DNA of 64,000 bases from Triparma columacea (taxonomy: Eukaryota; Sar; Bolidophyceae; Parmales; Triparmaceae). The stretch lies in the NCBI GenBank assembly GCA_030267965.1, contig BRYA01001016.1, positions 1 through 64,000 on the forward strand. Reading direction: 5' to 3'. Under the pieces are notes generated by a model. That model saw only the letters and a program-made list of their open reading frames with translations. It did not search any database and was not told the DNA's origin. This document shows positions 62,115-64,000 of the stretch, piece after piece. How positions within the stretch are numbered: position 1 is the stretch's first letter; each line of letters opens with the position of its first letter. Position numbers and translations under genes: made by a program.

Positions 62115-64000
62115 ATGAACTCGCCAAAGCTCCTTAAGGATCTTCTCTCCTGTACGACGCCTCAGGCCGAGGAGACTAATTTGAAGGTTTGTCTATCCAC
62201 CCATTTTGTCCCTCATCCGGCAGCACACTATTCTCTCACTAATCTCTCACCCTTCATCTCTCACCTTCCCCCCTCCCCCCTCCCTCCCTCTTTTCCTCAG
62301 AACCTCAAGAAACTAGGGGGCTCTAGCGCCCTTCTCACCTCCCTTTCTACCTCTCAACACTCTGGCATTGACTCTTCCACCATCCCAGAGCGCATTTCCG
62401 CCTTTGGGGCCAACTTCACTCCCTCCCCTCCTCCCCCCACGTTCTTCTCCCTCCTCGTTGACTCCGTCGTCGAGGACGTCACCGTCCAGATCCTCATTGT
62501 TTCCGCAGTCGTCTCCTTGGCGGTCGGTATTTACGATGACCCAGAGACTGGTTGGATCGAGGGCGCCGCCATCATCGCTGCCGTCGTAATCGTGGCCTTC
62601 GTCACGGCGACCAACGACTACCAGAAGGAGCAGCAGTTCAGAAAACTCGAGGACGTATCCGTCTCAGCCAAGGACGTCAAGGCCCTCCGCGATGGCCTCA
62701 CTATAGAGATCAGCCAGAAGGACGTCGTTGTCGGGGATGTCATCCTGCTCGAGCCTGGGGACAAAATACCCGCCGACGGCGTCCTAATCTCCAGCGACGC
62801 CGGCGGCGTCGTAACTGACGAGAGCAGCCTGACCGGCGAGGTTGATGGCGTGGAAAAGCACGTCCTCACCGGCACGTCAAGCAAGGTCGACCCCTTCGCC
62901 CTCTCCGGGTGCAACGTCGTCGAGGGTTCCGGTTCGATGGTCGTAATCGCCACTGGCAGGAACTCGCAGTGGGGGAGGATCAAGGCCAAGCTGGAGTCCG
63001 AGCACAAGCAGACCCCCCTCCAGGAGAAGCTCGACGACATGGCGGCCATGATCGGGTATATCGGGATGGCGGCAGCCGGAGCCACCTTCATCGCCCTTAT
63101 GGGCATAAGGTATACCAAGAGGGACGAGCTCCCCTCCCACGACGAGGGCTGGTTCGCCGCCGTCCTCGAGGCCTTCATCATCGCTGTCACCATCGTGGTC
63201 GTCGCGGTACCAGAGGGACTCCCGTTAGCTGTCACCATATCACTCGCATTCTCGACGAAGAAGATGCTGAAGGACAACAACCTTATCAGGCACCTAGCCG
63301 CCTGCGAGACCATGGGCAACGCCACCAACATCTGCTCCGACAAGACTGGGACTCTAACTGAAAATAAGATGAAGGTTGTCGAAGGGATCTTCGGGGGCGT
63401 CTCTGAGGGCAAGGCATCCGCTAAGGTCAAGGCCCTCGTCGCTAAGAGCGTCTCACTAAACAGCTCAGCAAAGCTCGTCGAAGGATCAGACCACGTCATC
63501 GGAAACAAAACAGAGGGGGCTATGCTACTCATGCTAAGGGGGGACGGGTGGGATGCCGAAGAGGGCGAATACCTCAGGTGGAGGGATGGGGCGAAGTTCG
63601 GCGTGGAGGGCGGGGGCAAGGTCTTCCCGTTCAACAGCAAGAAGAAGAGCATGAGCGTCATTGTCGCTGACGATGCTGCTCCTGTTGACGCCAACGTTTC
63701 CAAGAAGAAAAAAAGTACCCGGGCCAAGTCCAAGGCCGCCGTAGCCTCCGGGTCCGGAGCCTTCACCCTCTTCCACAAAGGGGCCGCCGAGAGGGTCCTT
63801 GACCGTTGCACCCACTACACTAACGAGAAGGGAGACGTCAAGGCCCTAACCGCGGCCAAGAAGAAGGCCTTCGCAAAGACAATACACGAGTACGCGATCA
63901 GGGCCCTCCGGTGCATCGCGCTAGCGCACCGTGAAGGGGTGGAGGAACTCGTGGATGATATCGACGAGGTTACCGGGGAGACGTGTGCAGAGGTTTTGGA
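62115..64000 (+). CDS. Plasma-membrane-type Ca2+-ATPase (P-type IIB), partial
   Basis: Exon 1 62115-62186 (24 codons), exon 2 from 62301, open to the window edge; about 590 residues are present and the C-terminal half is missing. P-type ATPase landmarks are DESSLTGE (about 197, actuator domain), VPEGLPLAVTISLAF (about 324, transmembrane helix 4 with the Ca2+-site proline/glutamate), ICSDKTGTLTENKM (about 370, phosphorylated Asp) and FHKGAAERVL (about 515, nucleotide-binding domain). The PEGLPLAVT form is typical of PMCA-type pumps, which export cytosolic Ca2+. The N-terminus begins with a short Leu-rich helix region; a calmodulin site, if any, would be beyond the window or in the N-tail. Confidence 0.95.
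   Translation, partial: MNSPKLLKDLLSCTTPQAEETNLKVCLSTHFVPHPAAHYSLTNLSPFISHLPPSPLPPSFPQNLKKLGGSSALLTSLSTSQHSGIDSSTIPERISAFGANFTPSPPPPTFFSLLVDSVVEDVTVQILIVSAVVSLAVGIYDDPETGWIEGAAIIAAVVIVAFVTATNDYQKEQQFRKLEDVSVSAKDVKALRDGLTIEISQKDVVVGDVILLEPGDKIPADGVLISSDAGGVVTDESSLTGEVDGVEKHVLTGTSSKVDPFALSGCNVVEGSGSMVVIATGRNSQWGRIKAKLESEHKQTPLQEKLDDMAAMIGYIGMAAAGATFIALMGIRYTKRDELPSHDEGWFAAVLEAFIIAVTIVVVAVPEGLPLAVTISLAFSTKKMLKDNNLIRHLAACETMGNATNICSDKTGTLTENKMKVVEGIFGGVSEGKASAKVKALVAKSVSLNSSAKLVEGSDHVIGNKTEGAMLLMLRGDGWDAEEGEYLRWRDGAKFGVEGGGKVFPFNSKKKSMSVIVADDAAPVDANVSKKKKSTRAKSKAAVASGSGAFTLFHKGAAERVLDRCTHYTNEKGDVKALTAAKKKAFAKTIHEYAIRALRCIALAHREGVEELVDDIDEVTGETCAEVL

Noticed and set aside
62618..63811. 397-codon minus-strand frame opposite the Ca2+ pump
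   Set aside because: Antisense to DKTGT- and PEGLP-coding sequence; a consequence of GC-rich third positions.

Overview
The window is nuclear DNA of a eukaryote, very probably a photosynthetic stramenopile alga; a bolidophyte/Parmales relative would fit. The reasons are compact genes split by short GT-AG introns (about 44-320 bases, donors mostly GTGAG/GTAAG), a thylakoid-lumen protein with a twin-arginine leader, a small plastid protein with a two-part leader that has Phe after its signal cleavage site, and axonemal genes such as enkurin. The species is an inference. A short CCCTAA tract at the left edge suggests a subtelomeric start. Most genes below were assembled by hand from spliced exons, with reading phase checked across every junction.

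Layout. 0.5-12 kb: two diverged XK-like membrane proteins flank a DHHC palmitoyltransferase, a CSC1/OSCA-like channel ending in two WW domains, and the complex II assembly factor SDHAF3, whose 23-codon first exon lies 322 bases from the rest. 12-20 kb: a GABA-B-type class C receptor, a secreted methyltransferase, a CBM9-like secreted protein, and a spliced proteasome beta5-like protein with a secretory leader. 20-28 kb: two tandem duplications (BspA-type leucine-rich repeat proteins; ankyrin-MYND proteins) around a PsbP-like lumenal gene. 28-32 kb: a membrane adenylyl cyclase-like protein with an assembly gap and altered catalytic residues.

32-64 kb is dense housekeeping and cytoskeletal sequence: a cupin, a COPI-associated EF-hand protein, a GYF/SH3 scaffold, a type II DnaJ, two methyltransferases, TBCCD1, ribosomal protein S9, a p25-alpha-like protein, a CLC channel, a 1776-residue armadillo protein, CDP-diacylglycerol synthase, enkurin, a secreted DUF3431 protein, a small thylakoid protein, and a plasma-membrane-type Ca2+ pump cut by the window end.

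How they fit together. Many genes are arranged head-to-head with 66-370 bases between start codons, or tail-to-tail with 39-190 bases between stops. Four microtubule-linked genes (TBCCD1, p25-alpha-like, armadillo/p25-like, enkurin) lie within about 18 kb. Signalling and transport (class C receptor, cyclase, CLC, Ca2+ pump, mechanosensitive-type channel) is strongly represented. No tRNA, rRNA, transposase, CRISPR array or viral gene was recognised.
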